From Sulfurisoma sediminicola (GTDB taxonomy: Bacteria > Pseudomonadota > Gammaproteobacteria > Burkholderiales > Rhodocyclaceae), in NCBI RefSeq assembly GCF_003865015.1, contig NZ_BHVV01000008.1, positions 186,001 through 250,000 of the forward strand: a DNA stretch of 64,000 bases. Reading direction: 5' to 3'. A program made the translations under genes and the position numbers. Under the pieces are notes generated by a model, which saw only the letters and a program-made list of their open reading frames with translations, ran no database searches and was not told the DNA's origin. Numbering within the stretch: the stretch's first letter is position 1; every line of letters begins with the position of its first letter. Positions 10,473 through 19,705 of this stretch are shown here, piece by piece.

Positions 10473-11372
10473 ATGACCCGCCCCCAGCGCCCGCGGCCCC
10501 CCGAGGTCCCGATCTTCACGCTCTACGGCGAGCAGGGCGCGATCAGCGACCTCGAGTTCGTGCATATCGAGGAAATCGCCGCACGCAGCCAGCGCTACGG
10601 CTGGGAGATAGATTCCCACGCCCATCGCGGCCTGTTCCAGATGCTGTGCCTGTTCGGCGGCGGCGCCACGGTGCACCTCGACGATGCCACCTTCGACATG
10701 CGCCCCCCGGCCGCGCTCGTGATTCCGCCCACCGTCGTCCATGCCTTCCGGTTCCTGCCGGGAACGCAGGGCTGCGTGCTGACCCTCGCAGACGCACTGC
10801 TGAGCGGCGCCGACGCTCCCCAGCGTGCGCTGTTCGAGCCGCTGATGTCGGGGCCGCACCTGGTGGACCTCGGCCGCAAGGATGGTGTGGCGCAGCGCGT
10901 CGCGGCGCTGCTCGAACAGATATTCGACGAGTTCCGCTTTCCGCGCGGTGGCCGCGACCAGATGTTCGACTGGCTGGTACGCGCCGTGCTGCTGCTGGTC
11001 GCGCGCCAGCTGTCGGCGGCGCCGCTCTCCGGCAGCACGCCCGGCCGCGCCGACCTGTTCGCCCGCTTCCGCGGCCTGGTGGAAGCGCACTTCGCCGAGC
11101 ACTGGCCGGTGCCGCGCTATGCCGCCGTCCTCAACGTCACCGAGAGCCGGCTCAACCGTCTCTGCCACGCGCTGGCCGGGAAATCGGCCTTCGACGTGGT
11201 GCAGGACCGGCTGCTGCTGGAGGCACGACGCAAGCTCTACTACATCGCCGCGCCGGTATCGCAGCTCGCCTACGAGCTGGGCTTCGCCGACCCGGCCTAT
11301 TTCTGCCGCTTCTTCAAGAAGCGCACGGGCGTCGCCCCCTCGACCTTCCGCCGCCAGCGCGGCGAAGGCTGA
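10473..11372 (+). CDS. AraC-family regulator, PobR/PobC-like
   Basis: 299 aa if started at the ATG at 10473 (MTRPQRPRPPEVPIFTLYGE). An in-frame ATG at 10386 would add 29 residues with no family likeness, and neither has a strong ribosome site. The N-terminal cupin-like ligand domain shows SHAHRGLFQMLCLFGGG and IPPTVVHAFRF. The C-terminal pair of helix-turn-helices ends in YELGFADPAYFCRFFKKRTG, the classic AraC signature. Relatives control 4-hydroxybenzoate or other aromatic hydroxylase genes. It is divergent from the P450, so it most likely activates that operon when an aromatic inducer binds. Confidence 0.88.
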   Translation: MTRPQRPRPPEVPIFTLYGEQGAISDLEFVHIEEIAARSQRYGWEIDSHAHRGLFQMLCLFGGGATVHLDDATFDMRPPAALVIPPTVVHAFRFLPGTQGCVLTLADALLSGADAPQRALFEPLMSGPHLVDLGRKDGVAQRVAALLEQIFDEFRFPRGGRDQMFDWLVRAVLLLVARQLSAAPLSGSTPGRADLFARFRGLVEAHFAEHWPVPRYAAVLNVTESRLNRLCHALAGKSAFDVVQDRLLLEARRKLYYIAAPVSQLAYELGFADPAYFCRFFKKRTGVAPSTFRRQRGEG

Positions 11373-11388
11373 CAATTCGCCGCACACC

Positions 11389-12597
11389 ATGACAGCAGAA
11401 CCCCGCCGCACCGGCCGCATCGTCTTTCTTCTCTGCCTCGCCGAGGCGCTGAGCATGGCCGGCTTCGCCGCCTATCCCGCCTTCCTGCCGACCCTGCGCG
11501 GCGAATGGCAGATGAGCGAGGCGGCGGCCGGCGCCGTCGGCGGTGCCTTCTTCTTTGGCTACATGCTGGCCGTGCCGCTGCTCTCGGGCATCACCGACCG
11601 CATCGATGCCCGCGTCGTCTTCATCTTCTCCTGCCTGCTCGCCGCGCTCGGCACCGCCGCCTTCGGCCTGGCCGCCCATGGCGCGGCGACCGGTGCGCTG
11701 CTGCAGGCGCTGGCCGGCGCGGGGCTGGCAGGCACCTACATGCCGGGCCTCAAGGCCCTCACCGATCGCGTCGAAGGGCCACGCCAGTCGCGCTACATCG
11801 CCTTTTACACCGCCACCTTCGGCATCGGCACCACGCTCTCGCTGCTGGCGGCCGGCACGCTCGGCCAGCGGCTGCCGTGGCAGGTAGCGATCTCCCTGCT
11901 CGCTGCCGGCCCGACGCTGGCCGCACTGATCGCCTTCCTCGGCCTCGCACCCCACCGTCGCGAGGGCGCCCGCCACGCCCCGTGGTGGCCGCGTTTCGGC
12001 CCCGTGCTGGCTCTGCGCGAGATCCGCGGCTACATCGTCGGCTATGCGGTGCACTGCTGGGAACTCTTCGGCTTGCGCTCCTGGATGGTCGCCTTCATCG
12101 CCTTCGCCTATGCGGCATCGCAGGCACAGCCCTGGCTCTCGCCCACCGAAGCGGCGGCGCTGATCAACCTGCTCGGCCTGCCGGCGAGCATCCTCGGCAA
12201 CGAGATGGCCGGAAAGGCCGGCCGCCTGCGCTGGATCGGCGGCGTCATGGCCGCCTCGGGCGCACTCTGCTGGCTCGCCGGGGCCTCGGCCGCCCTGCCC
12301 TGGGGCCTGATGCTGGCCGCCCTGTCGCTGCATTTCGTCGCCGTCATGGCCGATTCGGCCGCCCTCACCGCCGGACTGGTGGCGGCGACGCCGCCATCGC
12401 AACGCGGCGCGGCGATGGCGCTGTATTCCATGCTCGGCTTCGGCGCCGGCTTCGTCGCGCCGCTGGTGTTCGGTGCCACGCTCGATCTGGCCGGCGGCAA
12501 TACGAGCCGGCTGGCCTGGCTCCTCGCCTTCGGTACCCTGGGAACGGGAGGACTCGTCTGGGCCATGCGCTGGCGCCGGCGCGGCGGCGCGGTATGA
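11389..12597 (+). CDS. MFS transporter
   Basis: 402 aa with about 12 hydrophobic segments. The start MTAEPRRTGRIVFLL is 16 nt after the AraC-type gene. Motif-A-like LSGITDRIDARVV lies between TM2 and TM3, and GLAGTYMPGLKALTDR is in the TM4-5 region. It is co-directional with the regulator and may serve the same aromatic substrate as the P450, but substrate and direction are not visible. No ribosome site is obvious before the ATG. Confidence 0.85.
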   Translation: MTAEPRRTGRIVFLLCLAEALSMAGFAAYPAFLPTLRGEWQMSEAAAGAVGGAFFFGYMLAVPLLSGITDRIDARVVFIFSCLLAALGTAAFGLAAHGAATGALLQALAGAGLAGTYMPGLKALTDRVEGPRQSRYIAFYTATFGIGTTLSLLAAGTLGQRLPWQVAISLLAAGPTLAALIAFLGLAPHRREGARHAPWWPRFGPVLALREIRGYIVGYAVHCWELFGLRSWMVAFIAFAYAASQAQPWLSPTEAAALINLLGLPASILGNEMAGKAGRLRWIGGVMAASGALCWLAGASAALPWGLMLAALSLHFVAVMADSAALTAGLVAATPPSQRGAAMALYSMLGFGAGFVAPLVFGATLDLAGGNTSRLAWLLAFGTLGTGGLVWAMRWRRRGGAV

Positions 12598-12622
12598 TTC
12601 GCCCCCTTTGCGGAGCATGGCC

Positions 12623-12976
12623 ATGGTCAGCATCTACGGCATCAAGAACTGCGACAGCATGAAGAAGGCCTTCGCCTGGTGCGAGGAGCATGGTGTCGCC
12701 TACGAATTCCACGACTACAAGAAGACCGGCGTGCCGCGCGACCGGCTCGTGCTGTGGTGCCGCGCGATCGGCTGGAAGACGCTGGTCAACAACAAGGGCA
12801 CCACTTGGCGCAAGCTCACGCCCGAGCAGCAGGACATCCAGACGCAGAGCAAGGCCGTCGCGCTGATGGTCGAGTTTCCCAGCCTGATCAAGCGCCCCGT
12901 GGTCGAGACCGACAGCGGCCAGTTGCTGGTCGGCTTCGACCCGGTCACCTTCGGCAGCTTCGTCAAGCGCTCATGA
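12623..12976 (+). CDS. ArsC/Spx-family reductase (YffB-like)
   Basis: 117 aa. The start at 12623 sits 7 nt after GGAG; the ATG at 12617 is too close to it. It begins MVSIYGIKNCDSMKKAF, with a single redox Cys in the thioredoxin-like N terminus (KNCDS), then FHDYKKTGVP, NNKGTTWRKL and LIKRPVVE. This is the pattern of the E. coli YffB-like branch of the arsenate-reductase family. Physiological substrate is not established for this branch; glutathione-dependent thiol reduction is the usual guess. No arsenic genes are nearby. Confidence 0.88.
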   Translation: MVSIYGIKNCDSMKKAFAWCEEHGVAYEFHDYKKTGVPRDRLVLWCRAIGWKTLVNNKGTTWRKLTPEQQDIQTQSKAVALMVEFPSLIKRPVVETDSGQLLVGFDPVTFGSFVKRS

Positions 12977-13041
12977 TCTGGAACGCCACGCACCGATGAT
13001 GAAACTCGCGAAAATCTGCAAGAAGGCGCGCCCCCTCCCAC

Positions 13042-13061
13042 CCTCCCCCTCGCGGGGGAGG
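13042..13061. repeat. GC-rich hairpin between arsC-like gene and hslO
   Basis: CCTCCCCC and GGGGGAGG flank a TCGC loop inside a C-rich tract (13030-13095) of a kind common between genes in these genomes. There is no U-run after it, so it is not a clear intrinsic terminator. Confidence 0.55.
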
Positions 13062-13126
13062 CGACTGACTCGCTCGCTGCGCTCGATGTCTGACCCAGCG
13101 CCAAGTTCCGTTGTTTCACGGAAATA

Positions 13127-13996
13127 GTGGATACCGTACACCGCTTCCTCTTCGAGGACCTCGACATCCGCGGCGCGCTGGTGCAGCTCGGCCCGGCCTG
13201 GCACCAGCTGCAGGCGGTGCGCGACTACGAGGCGCCGGTACGGCGGCTCCTCGGCGAGCTCGCCGCCGTCACCACCATCATCGGCTGTAACCTCAAGCAG
13301 CCGGGGCGGCTGAGTTTCCACCTGCGCGGCGAGGGGGCAGTGCGGCTCCTGGTGATGGAATGCGACGAGCAACTGCGGCTGCGCGGCCTGGCCAAGATCG
13401 CGGACGCCGTACCGCTGGAGCCGACCTTTTCCGACAGGGACTTGCTCGGCACGGGCCAACTGGTACTTACCTTGCAAACCAACGCCGCCGCCGAGCACCC
13501 TTACCAAAGCTACGTGCCGCTCGAAGGCGACAACCTCGCCGCGATCTTCGAGCACTACCTCGCGCAGTCGGAGCAGGCGCCGGCACGGCTTTGGCTGGCG
13601 GCAGACGAACACCACGCCTGCGCGCTATTCCTGCAGAAGCTGCCCAATGCCGACAAGCGCGACCCCGACGGCTGGAACCGCGTCCAGCATCTCGCCGCCA
13701 CCCTCAAGCCCGTTGATCTGGCGCTGCCGCCGGAGACGCTGCTGACGCGCGTCTTTCCCGAGGAGACGCTGCGCCTGTTCGATGCCCAGCCAGTGAGCTA
13801 CCACTGCCCGCGCGACGAAGAGAAGGTGATCGACATGCTGCGCGCGCTGGGCCGCGACGAGGTCGAGGCGGCGCTCGCCGACACCGGCGCCATCTCCATC
13901 CACGACGACATCTGCAACCACGAATACCGCTTCGGCCGCGAAGTGCTCGAACACCTGTTCGACGAACCGCCCGCCGCGCCGCACACACTGCATTGA
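13127..13996 (+). CDS. hslO: Hsp33-family chaperonin with incomplete zinc-cysteine switch
   Basis: 289 aa from GTG; MDTVHRFLFEDLDIRGALV matches the family N terminus. Hsp33 is a cytosolic holdase activated when oxidation releases zinc from four Cys (C-x-C and C-x2-C). Here only one of each pair remains: Cys227 in YHCPRD (partner position 229 is Arg) and Cys263 in HDDICNHEY (partner position 260 is Asp). The rest of the linker region, MLRALGRDEVEAALADTG, is conserved. The classical zinc switch therefore cannot form as usual; the protein may be regulated differently or be constitutive. The next gene overlaps by 4 nt. Confidence 0.9.
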   Translation: MDTVHRFLFEDLDIRGALVQLGPAWHQLQAVRDYEAPVRRLLGELAAVTTIIGCNLKQPGRLSFHLRGEGAVRLLVMECDEQLRLRGLAKIADAVPLEPTFSDRDLLGTGQLVLTLQTNAAAEHPYQSYVPLEGDNLAAIFEHYLAQSEQAPARLWLAADEHHACALFLQKLPNADKRDPDGWNRVQHLAATLKPVDLALPPETLLTRVFPEETLRLFDAQPVSYHCPRDEEKVIDMLRALGRDEVEAALADTGAISIHDDICNHEYRFGREVLEHLFDEPPAAPHTLH

Positions 13997-14748
13997 GCGT
14001 CGATATCCACATCAGCGAGGAAGCGGGCGTCCGCTACCTGCACTTCAGCTCGGACTGGGTGCAGGGCGCGATGCGCGTCGCACGGCCGTGGGCGCTCGAG
14101 CTCGACTACACGCGGGAGATGATGGCCTGCCTGCTGCTGCACCCCGATGCCGACTGGCCGCGCAGCGCGCTGCTGATCGGCCTCGGCGCCGGCTCGCTGA
14201 CCAAATTCCTGCACCGCCACCGTCCCGCCGCGCGCATCACGGTCGTGGAGATCGAGCCGGCGGTGGTCGCCGCGGCGCGACAGTATTTCAGGCTGCCGGA
14301 GGAGGATGCGCGCTTCAATATCGTGATCGCCGAGGGCGCCGAGTTCGTGGCGAAGGCGAAGAAGCGCTACGACCTGATCCTCGTCGACGGCTACGACGAG
14401 GACGCCCGCACCGGCATGCTCGACACCTTGCCTTTCTATGCCGCCGCCCGCGCCCGGCTGTCCGACGATGGCCTGCTGGTGACCAACCTGCTGTCGAAGC
14501 GCAAGGATTTCCGCGACTCGGTGGCGCGCCTGCGCCAGGCCTTCGACGACCGTGCGCTGGCTTTCCCGTCGTGCGACAGCGGCAACGCCGTAGCCTGCGC
14601 CGCCAGCGGCGAACCGCTCTCCCTGCCGCTCGAGGAACTCAAGGAAAACGCGCTGGCCCTCAAGCGCGAGACCGGCCTCAACCTGCTGCCGACGGTAACA
14701 AGGCTCGCCCGCTCGAAATCCTGCCCTGGCGGAATCCTCAGCCTTTAA
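13993..14748 (+). CDS. spermidine synthase-like methyltransferase-fold protein
   Basis: 251 aa from a TTG that overlaps the hslO stop (TTGA). The nucleotide-binding core is LLIGLGAGSLTKFLHRH, then VVEIEPAVVAAAR (acidic end of strand 2) and LILVDGYDED. These match the polyamine aminopropyltransferase fold, but the order and length resemble the spermidine-synthase-like proteins whose substrate is unknown. No speD is near. Its 3' end overlaps the convergent amidohydrolase by 11 nt. Confidence 0.78.
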   Translation: MSVDIHISEEAGVRYLHFSSDWVQGAMRVARPWALELDYTREMMACLLLHPDADWPRSALLIGLGAGSLTKFLHRHRPAARITVVEIEPAVVAAARQYFRLPEEDARFNIVIAEGAEFVAKAKKRYDLILVDGYDEDARTGMLDTLPFYAAARARLSDDGLLVTNLLSKRKDFRDSVARLRQAFDDRALAFPSCDSGNAVACAASGEPLSLPLEELKENALALKRETGLNLLPTVTRLARSKSCPGGILSL

Positions 14749-15922
14749 CCGGAGGCAACACCGTTTCGACGAGACGCAGCCAGTAGCGAATGCCGGTGCC
14801 GATGATCTCGTCGTTGAAGTCGTAATGCGGGCTGTGCAACATGCAGCCGCCCTCGCCCGGGCCGTTGCCGAGCCAGACATAGCAGCCGGGCACCACCTGC
14901 GACAGGTAGGCGAAGTCCTCCGCACCCATGCTCGGCTTGAGGTGCTCGTGCAATCCATCTGCGCCAGCGACCTGCCGCGCGACCTCGCGGCAGATTAAGG
15001 TCGGATCGTGCGCGTTGATGGTCGGCGGGTAGCCGCGCTCGTACTTGAGGCTCGCCTGCACGCGGTGGGTCGTCTCGATGCCGGTGCAGATGCGGCGCAT
15101 GCCCTCCTCGAGCGCATCCTGCAGTTCGGGGCGGAAGGTCCGCACGGTACCGCCGAGCACCGCCTGTTCCGGCAGCACGTTGTCGGCGTGGCCGGCATGG
15201 AAGCGCGTCACGCTGACCACCGCCGGCTCCAGCGGATCGACGCTGCGGCTGACCAGGGCCTGCAGCGCCTGCACCAGTGCCGCCCCGGCCAGGACCGTGT
15301 CGGTGCCCTGGTGCGGCATCGCGGCGTGGGCGCCGCGGCCGCTGACGGTGATCTCGAAGCGGTCGGCGCCGGCCATCACCGGGCCTTCCATCACGGCGAA
15401 GCTGCCCGCCGCCAGTCCGGGCCAGTTGTGCAGGCCGAAGACCATTTCCATCGGGAAGCGTTCGAACAGTCCCTCCTCCACCATGTGCTTGCCGCCGCCC
15501 TCGTGCTCTTCGGCCGGCTGGAAGATCAGGTAGACGGTGCCGTCGAAACCGCCGGCATCGCGCAGCGCGACCAGCGCCTCGGCCGCGCCGAGCAACATCG
15601 CCGTGTGGCCGTCGTGGCCGCAGGCGTGCATCTTCCCCTCGTGCTTCGAGCGGTGCGGGAAGCCGTTGAGCTCGGCCAGCGGCAGCGCGTCCATGTCGGC
15701 GCGCAGGCCGATGGCGCGGCTGCCGCTGCCGCAGGACAGCCTGGCGACCACGCCGGTGCGCGCGAGGCCGCGATGCACCTCGATGCCGGCGGCCTCGAGG
15801 TAGGCGGCGACGACATCGGCGGTGCGCTTCTCGTGGAAGGCCAGTTCGGGGTGGGCGTGGATGTCGCGGCGTATCGTCGCGATGCGCGCGGCCAGTTCCG
15901 GCAACAGGGAATCGATGGTCAT
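14738..15922 (-). CDS. M20-family amidohydrolase (hippurate/N-acyl amino acid hydrolase type)
   Basis: 394 aa. ATG at 15922 preceded by CGGAG; an upstream in-frame start at 15973 is unlikely. Metal ligands are visible in MHACGHDGHTAML (Cys and His), AEEHEGG (Glu pair) and a C-terminal HSPHYDFND; SGRGAHAAMPHQGTD is the dimerisation-domain His. The family cleaves N-acyl or N-aroyl amino acids in the cytoplasm. Hippurate, which would release benzoate, is a possible link to the aromatic genes, but specificity is not readable. It stands alone on this strand. Confidence 0.88.
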   Translation of the reverse strand: MTIDSLLPELAARIATIRRDIHAHPELAFHEKRTADVVAAYLEAAGIEVHRGLARTGVVARLSCGSGSRAIGLRADMDALPLAELNGFPHRSKHEGKMHACGHDGHTAMLLGAAEALVALRDAGGFDGTVYLIFQPAEEHEGGGKHMVEEGLFERFPMEMVFGLHNWPGLAAGSFAVMEGPVMAGADRFEITVSGRGAHAAMPHQGTDTVLAGAALVQALQALVSRSVDPLEPAVVSVTRFHAGHADNVLPEQAVLGGTVRTFRPELQDALEEGMRRICTGIETTHRVQASLKYERGYPPTINAHDPTLICREVARQVAGADGLHEHLKPSMGAEDFAYLSQVVPGCYVWLGNGPGEGGCMLHSPHYDFNDEIIGTGIRYWLRLVETVLPPVKG

Positions 15923-16030
15923 GGGGATCTCCGTTGAGCGCATAATCTTAGCGCCGGCAGGCTCCCCGCGCACCGGGGCGCTGCCCGATTTCCGCTAGAA
16001 TCGACCGAAAACAAGGACAAAGGGGGCGCC

Positions 16031-19000
16031 GTGCAGCACCCAGAACAAGGCGGGCCGCGCCGCGGACCATGGGAACGCTTGCGACGCTGGCGTTCCCTGA
16101 TGCTGGCTGCGCTGCTGGCCCTGCTTGCCCCCCTGCACGCGCCGACGTCCGCGGCCGCCGCCGCGACGGCCGAGTCCCTTCCCCAATTCACCCTTGGCGT
16201 CCTTGCCCACCGCGGCAAGGACCGCGCACAACAGGAATGGCAGCCGACCGTCGATTATCTGACGCGCTCGCTGCCGGGACACCAGTTCCGCCTGCTGCCC
16301 TTGTTGCTGGACGAAACCGAGAACGCAGTGGCCCAGCGCCGCGTCGATTTCATCCTGACCAACCCCGAGAACTACATCGTCCTCGAGGCGCGCTATCAGG
16401 TCGCCCGCAACGCCACGCTGCTGCTGAGCTACAAGGACCAGCCGCTGAAGGAGTTCGGCGGCCTGATATTTACCCGCAGCAGCCGCACGGACATCAAGAC
16501 CCCGGCCGATCTCAAGGGCCGGCGCATCGCCGGTACCGCCCGCAACGGTTTCGGGGCCTACCAGATGCAGGCTTACGAACTGATACAGGCCGGGATCACG
16601 CCCGACGAATTCACCCCGGTCTTCGTCGGCCTGCCGCAGGACAAGGTGGTCGAGGCCGTGGCGCAGGGCATCGCCGATGCCGGCTTCGTCCGCGCCGGGG
16701 TGCTCGAATCGCTCGCCGCCGCCGGCAAGATCCGCCTCGAGGACTTCCGCGGCATAGGCCTCAAGCACAACCCGCGCTTCCCGTTCTGGCTGTCCACCGC
16801 GCTCTATCCGGAGTGGGCCTTCGCCACCATGCCGCATGTCGACGAGCAGCTCGCCAACCGTGTCACCGTCGCCCTGCTCAGCCTGCCCTTCGGCAGCGAC
16901 GTCGCCAGAGCCGGCGGCTACCACGGCTGGGCGGTGCCGCTGTCCTACAACGCCGTGCACGACATGATGAAGGCGCTGCGCGCGGAGCCCTACAACACGC
17001 CCGAGAGCTTCAGCCTCGGCGACATCGCCCGCAAGTACGACCGCCAGATATTCCTGGTACTGCTGGCGATCATCGCCCTGGCCGGCTACTTCACGCATCG
17101 CTTCGCCCGCCTCAATCGCAGTCTCGGCCATCAGATGGCACTCGTCGCCGAGCGCGGCGATGCCCTGACCGCCGAAGTCGCGAACCGTCATTACGCCGAA
17201 CGCCAGCTCGCCAACGAAAACCGGGTACTCGACCTGCTGGCCGAAGAGGTCCCCTTGCCGCAGATCCTGCGCATCGTGGCGCAGATGTGCCAGCAGGAGA
17301 TCGCCAGCGATGCCGGGGTCGCGATCTTCTTGCGGCAGGACGCCACCTACGTCCTCGCGGCGGCGGATCAGGTCGATGCCGCGCTCCAGCGCCACTGGGG
17401 CGACGTCCCGATCGCGGCATCGCTGGTCGGCGATACCGCGGCCTTTGCCGACGCACTGGGGGTGATCGATCGCACCACCCTGATCGAAACGATACGCGGC
17501 AGCGACGACGCGATCCTCGGCCAGCTGGTGGCGCTGGTGTCGTCGCCGCCGCGCGCGCCGACCGCACTGCGGCCGCTGCTGCACACCTACGCCGCGCTGG
17601 CCGGAATGGCCATCCACCGTTCGGCCATCGGCGAGCGCATACGCCTGGCCTCGAGCGTCTTCCAGAACGCGCTCGAAGGCATCGTCGTCACCGACACGTT
17701 CGGCCACATCGTCGACATCAGTCCCAGCTTCACCCGCCTCACCGGCTATTCGCGCGACGAGGCCATCGGGCAAAGCATGTCCCTGCTGAAATCGGGCCGG
17801 CACGACGCCCAGTTCTATCGCGAGATGTGGGCGCACCTGCTCGAGCATGGCATCTGGAGCGGCGAAATCTGGAACCGCACCCGCGACGGCCGCATCATCG
17901 CCGAGATGCTGCAGATTTCCAGCGTCAAGGACCGGCACGGGCAGATCATCAATTTCTGCGGGACCTTCAGCGACATCACCTCGCTCAAGGACGCCCAGGC
18001 CCACCTCGAGAAGCTCGCCAGCTTCGACAGCCTGACCGGCCTGCCCAACCGCGGCCTCCTCGCCGACCGTCTCACCCAGGCGCTATCGCAGACGCAGCGG
18101 CGCGACCGCCTGCTGGGCATCTGCTTCCTCGACCTGGACGGCTTCAAGGTCGTCAACGACACGCTCGGCCACTCCTCCGGCGACGCGCTGCTGCGCGAAG
18201 TCGCCCGCCGGCTGTGCGCCACCGTACGCTCGGGCGACACCGTGGCCCGCCTCGGCGGCGACGAGTTCGTGCTGCTGCTCGCCGACATCAAGGATGTCGA
18301 CGAGCTCGAGGTCGCCGTGCAGCGCGTGCTGCGCACGGTGGCGACGCCCTACGACCTCTCGGGCCACGCCGCGCACATCTCGACCAGCATCGGTGTCACG
18401 CTGTTTCCGCTCGACGACGGCGACGCCGATACTCTGTTGCGCCACGCCGACCAGGCCATGTACCGCGCCAAGCAGGACGGCCGCAACCGCTATCACCTGT
18501 TCGACGCCGATTTCGCCACCGTCCATCACGAGCGCGTGCTGCAACGCGACCGCCTGCGGCTCGCCATAGAGCAGCGGGAGCTGGAACTGCACTACCAGCC
18601 TCGCGTCAACCTGCGCGAGCAGCACGTCGAGGGCGTCGAGGCGCTGCTGCGCTGGCGGCACCCGGAGAAGGGCCTGCTGGCGCCCGCCAGTTTCCTGGCC
18701 GACATCGAGCACGACGACCTCATCTGCTCGATCGGCACCTGGGCGCTGCGCGAAGCGCTGGCCCAGCAGCGGCGCTGGAGGGAAGAGGGGGTGCCGCTGG
18801 CGATCAGCGTCAATGTCGCCGCGCGCCAGTTCCTCGACCCGCGCTTCATGCCGAAATTGGAGGCGCTGCTCGCCGAGTTCCCCGACCGACCGGCCGGCAG
18901 CCTCGCACTCGAGATACTGGAAACCGCCGCGATCGACGACATCGACCGCATGACGACGCTGATCAAGCAGTGCCACAAGCTCGACGTGCGCTTCGCCCTC

Positions 19001-19705
19001 GACGATTTCGGCACCGGCTATTCCTCCCTCGCCTACCTGCAGCGCCTGCCGGCCGACATCCTCAAGATCGACCGCAGCTTCGTCAATGGCATGCTCGGTT
19101 CGCGCGCCGGCCTCGCCATCGTCGATGCCATCGTCGGTTTGGCCAACGCCTTCCAGTGCGAACTGGTGGCCGAGGGCATCGAGACCGTCGAGCAGGGCGA
19201 GCTGCTGGCGCGCATGGGCTGCGACAGCGGCCAGGGCTATGTCGTCTCCCGTCCCCTGCTCGCCGGCGACGTACTGCCATGGATCGCCGGCTACCGCCAC
19301 CCGGAGAGCTGGATGTCCTGGGGCGAACGCGGCGTCGGCAACCTGGATTTTCCGCTGGTGCTGGCCGAGTTCGAGCACCGCTGCTGGATCAATGACCTGA
19401 TCGGCGCCACCGAGGGCCGCCGGCTGCAAACGCCGGTCAAGGAAATCCACGACCCGACCCGCTGCGAGTTCGGCCACTGGCTGGAGCAGCGCGGCCGCAA
19501 ACGCTATGGCCGCTCGCCGCTCTTCGCCGAGGTCGACGCGCTCCATCGCGAGGTACATGAATTGGGTTGCCGCATCCATGGCGACCTCGGCAACGGCATC
19601 GCGGCCCGCAGCCACGTACCGGCGCTGCGCGAGCTCAGCGCCCGACTCGTCACCACGCTCCAGCGCCTGCAGCGCGGCACTACCGAAAGCGAGACCGCGC
19701 CATGA
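16031..19705 (+). CDS. PhnD-like sensor, PAS, GGDEF, EAL and zinc-binding CZB receptor
   Basis: 1224 aa from GTG. Domains in order: signal segment (about 20-45); periplasmic PhnD-like binding domain (50-320; FTLGVLAHRG, FILTNPENYIVLEA); TM (about 340-360); GAF-like linker; PAS (about 540-655; GIVVTDTFGHIVDISPSF); GGDEF (about 665-825; LGGDEFVLLL intact); EAL (about 835-1085; VEALLRWR and DDFGTGYSSL intact); and a C-terminal domain with HRCW, TRCEFGHW and LHREVHELG, the His/Cys pattern of a CZB zinc domain. It probably couples a periplasmic ligand and cytoplasmic zinc or oxidant to cyclic-di-GMP turnover. It overlaps the next gene by 4 nt (ATGA). Confidence 0.9.
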   Translation: MQHPEQGGPRRGPWERLRRWRSLMLAALLALLAPLHAPTSAAAAATAESLPQFTLGVLAHRGKDRAQQEWQPTVDYLTRSLPGHQFRLLPLLLDETENAVAQRRVDFILTNPENYIVLEARYQVARNATLLLSYKDQPLKEFGGLIFTRSSRTDIKTPADLKGRRIAGTARNGFGAYQMQAYELIQAGITPDEFTPVFVGLPQDKVVEAVAQGIADAGFVRAGVLESLAAAGKIRLEDFRGIGLKHNPRFPFWLSTALYPEWAFATMPHVDEQLANRVTVALLSLPFGSDVARAGGYHGWAVPLSYNAVHDMMKALRAEPYNTPESFSLGDIARKYDRQIFLVLLAIIALAGYFTHRFARLNRSLGHQMALVAERGDALTAEVANRHYAERQLANENRVLDLLAEEVPLPQILRIVAQMCQQEIASDAGVAIFLRQDATYVLAAADQVDAALQRHWGDVPIAASLVGDTAAFADALGVIDRTTLIETIRGSDDAILGQLVALVSSPPRAPTALRPLLHTYAALAGMAIHRSAIGERIRLASSVFQNALEGIVVTDTFGHIVDISPSFTRLTGYSRDEAIGQSMSLLKSGRHDAQFYREMWAHLLEHGIWSGEIWNRTRDGRIIAEMLQISSVKDRHGQIINFCGTFSDITSLKDAQAHLEKLASFDSLTGLPNRGLLADRLTQALSQTQRRDRLLGICFLDLDGFKVVNDTLGHSSGDALLREVARRLCATVRSGDTVARLGGDEFVLLLADIKDVDELEVAVQRVLRTVATPYDLSGHAAHISTSIGVTLFPLDDGDADTLLRHADQAMYRAKQDGRNRYHLFDADFATVHHERVLQRDRLRLAIEQRELELHYQPRVNLREQHVEGVEALLRWRHPEKGLLAPASFLADIEHDDLICSIGTWALREALAQQRRWREEGVPLAISVNVAARQFLDPRFMPKLEALLAEFPDRPAGSLALEILETAAIDDIDRMTTLIKQCHKLDVRFALDDFGTGYSSLAYLQRLPADILKIDRSFVNGMLGSRAGLAIVDAIVGLANAFQCELVAEGIETVEQGELLARMGCDSGQGYVVSRPLLAGDVLPWIAGYRHPESWMSWGERGVGNLDFPLVLAEFEHRCWINDLIGATEGRRLQTPVKEIHDPTRCEFGHWLEQRGRKRYGRSPLFAEVDALHREVHELGCRIHGDLGNGIAARSHVPALRELSARLVTTLQRLQRGTTESETAP

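Noticed and set aside
16069-19395. 1108-codon plus-strand frame inside the GGDEF-EAL gene
   Set aside because: Arg/Pro/His-rich out-of-frame reading of the same bases; no domain signatures.
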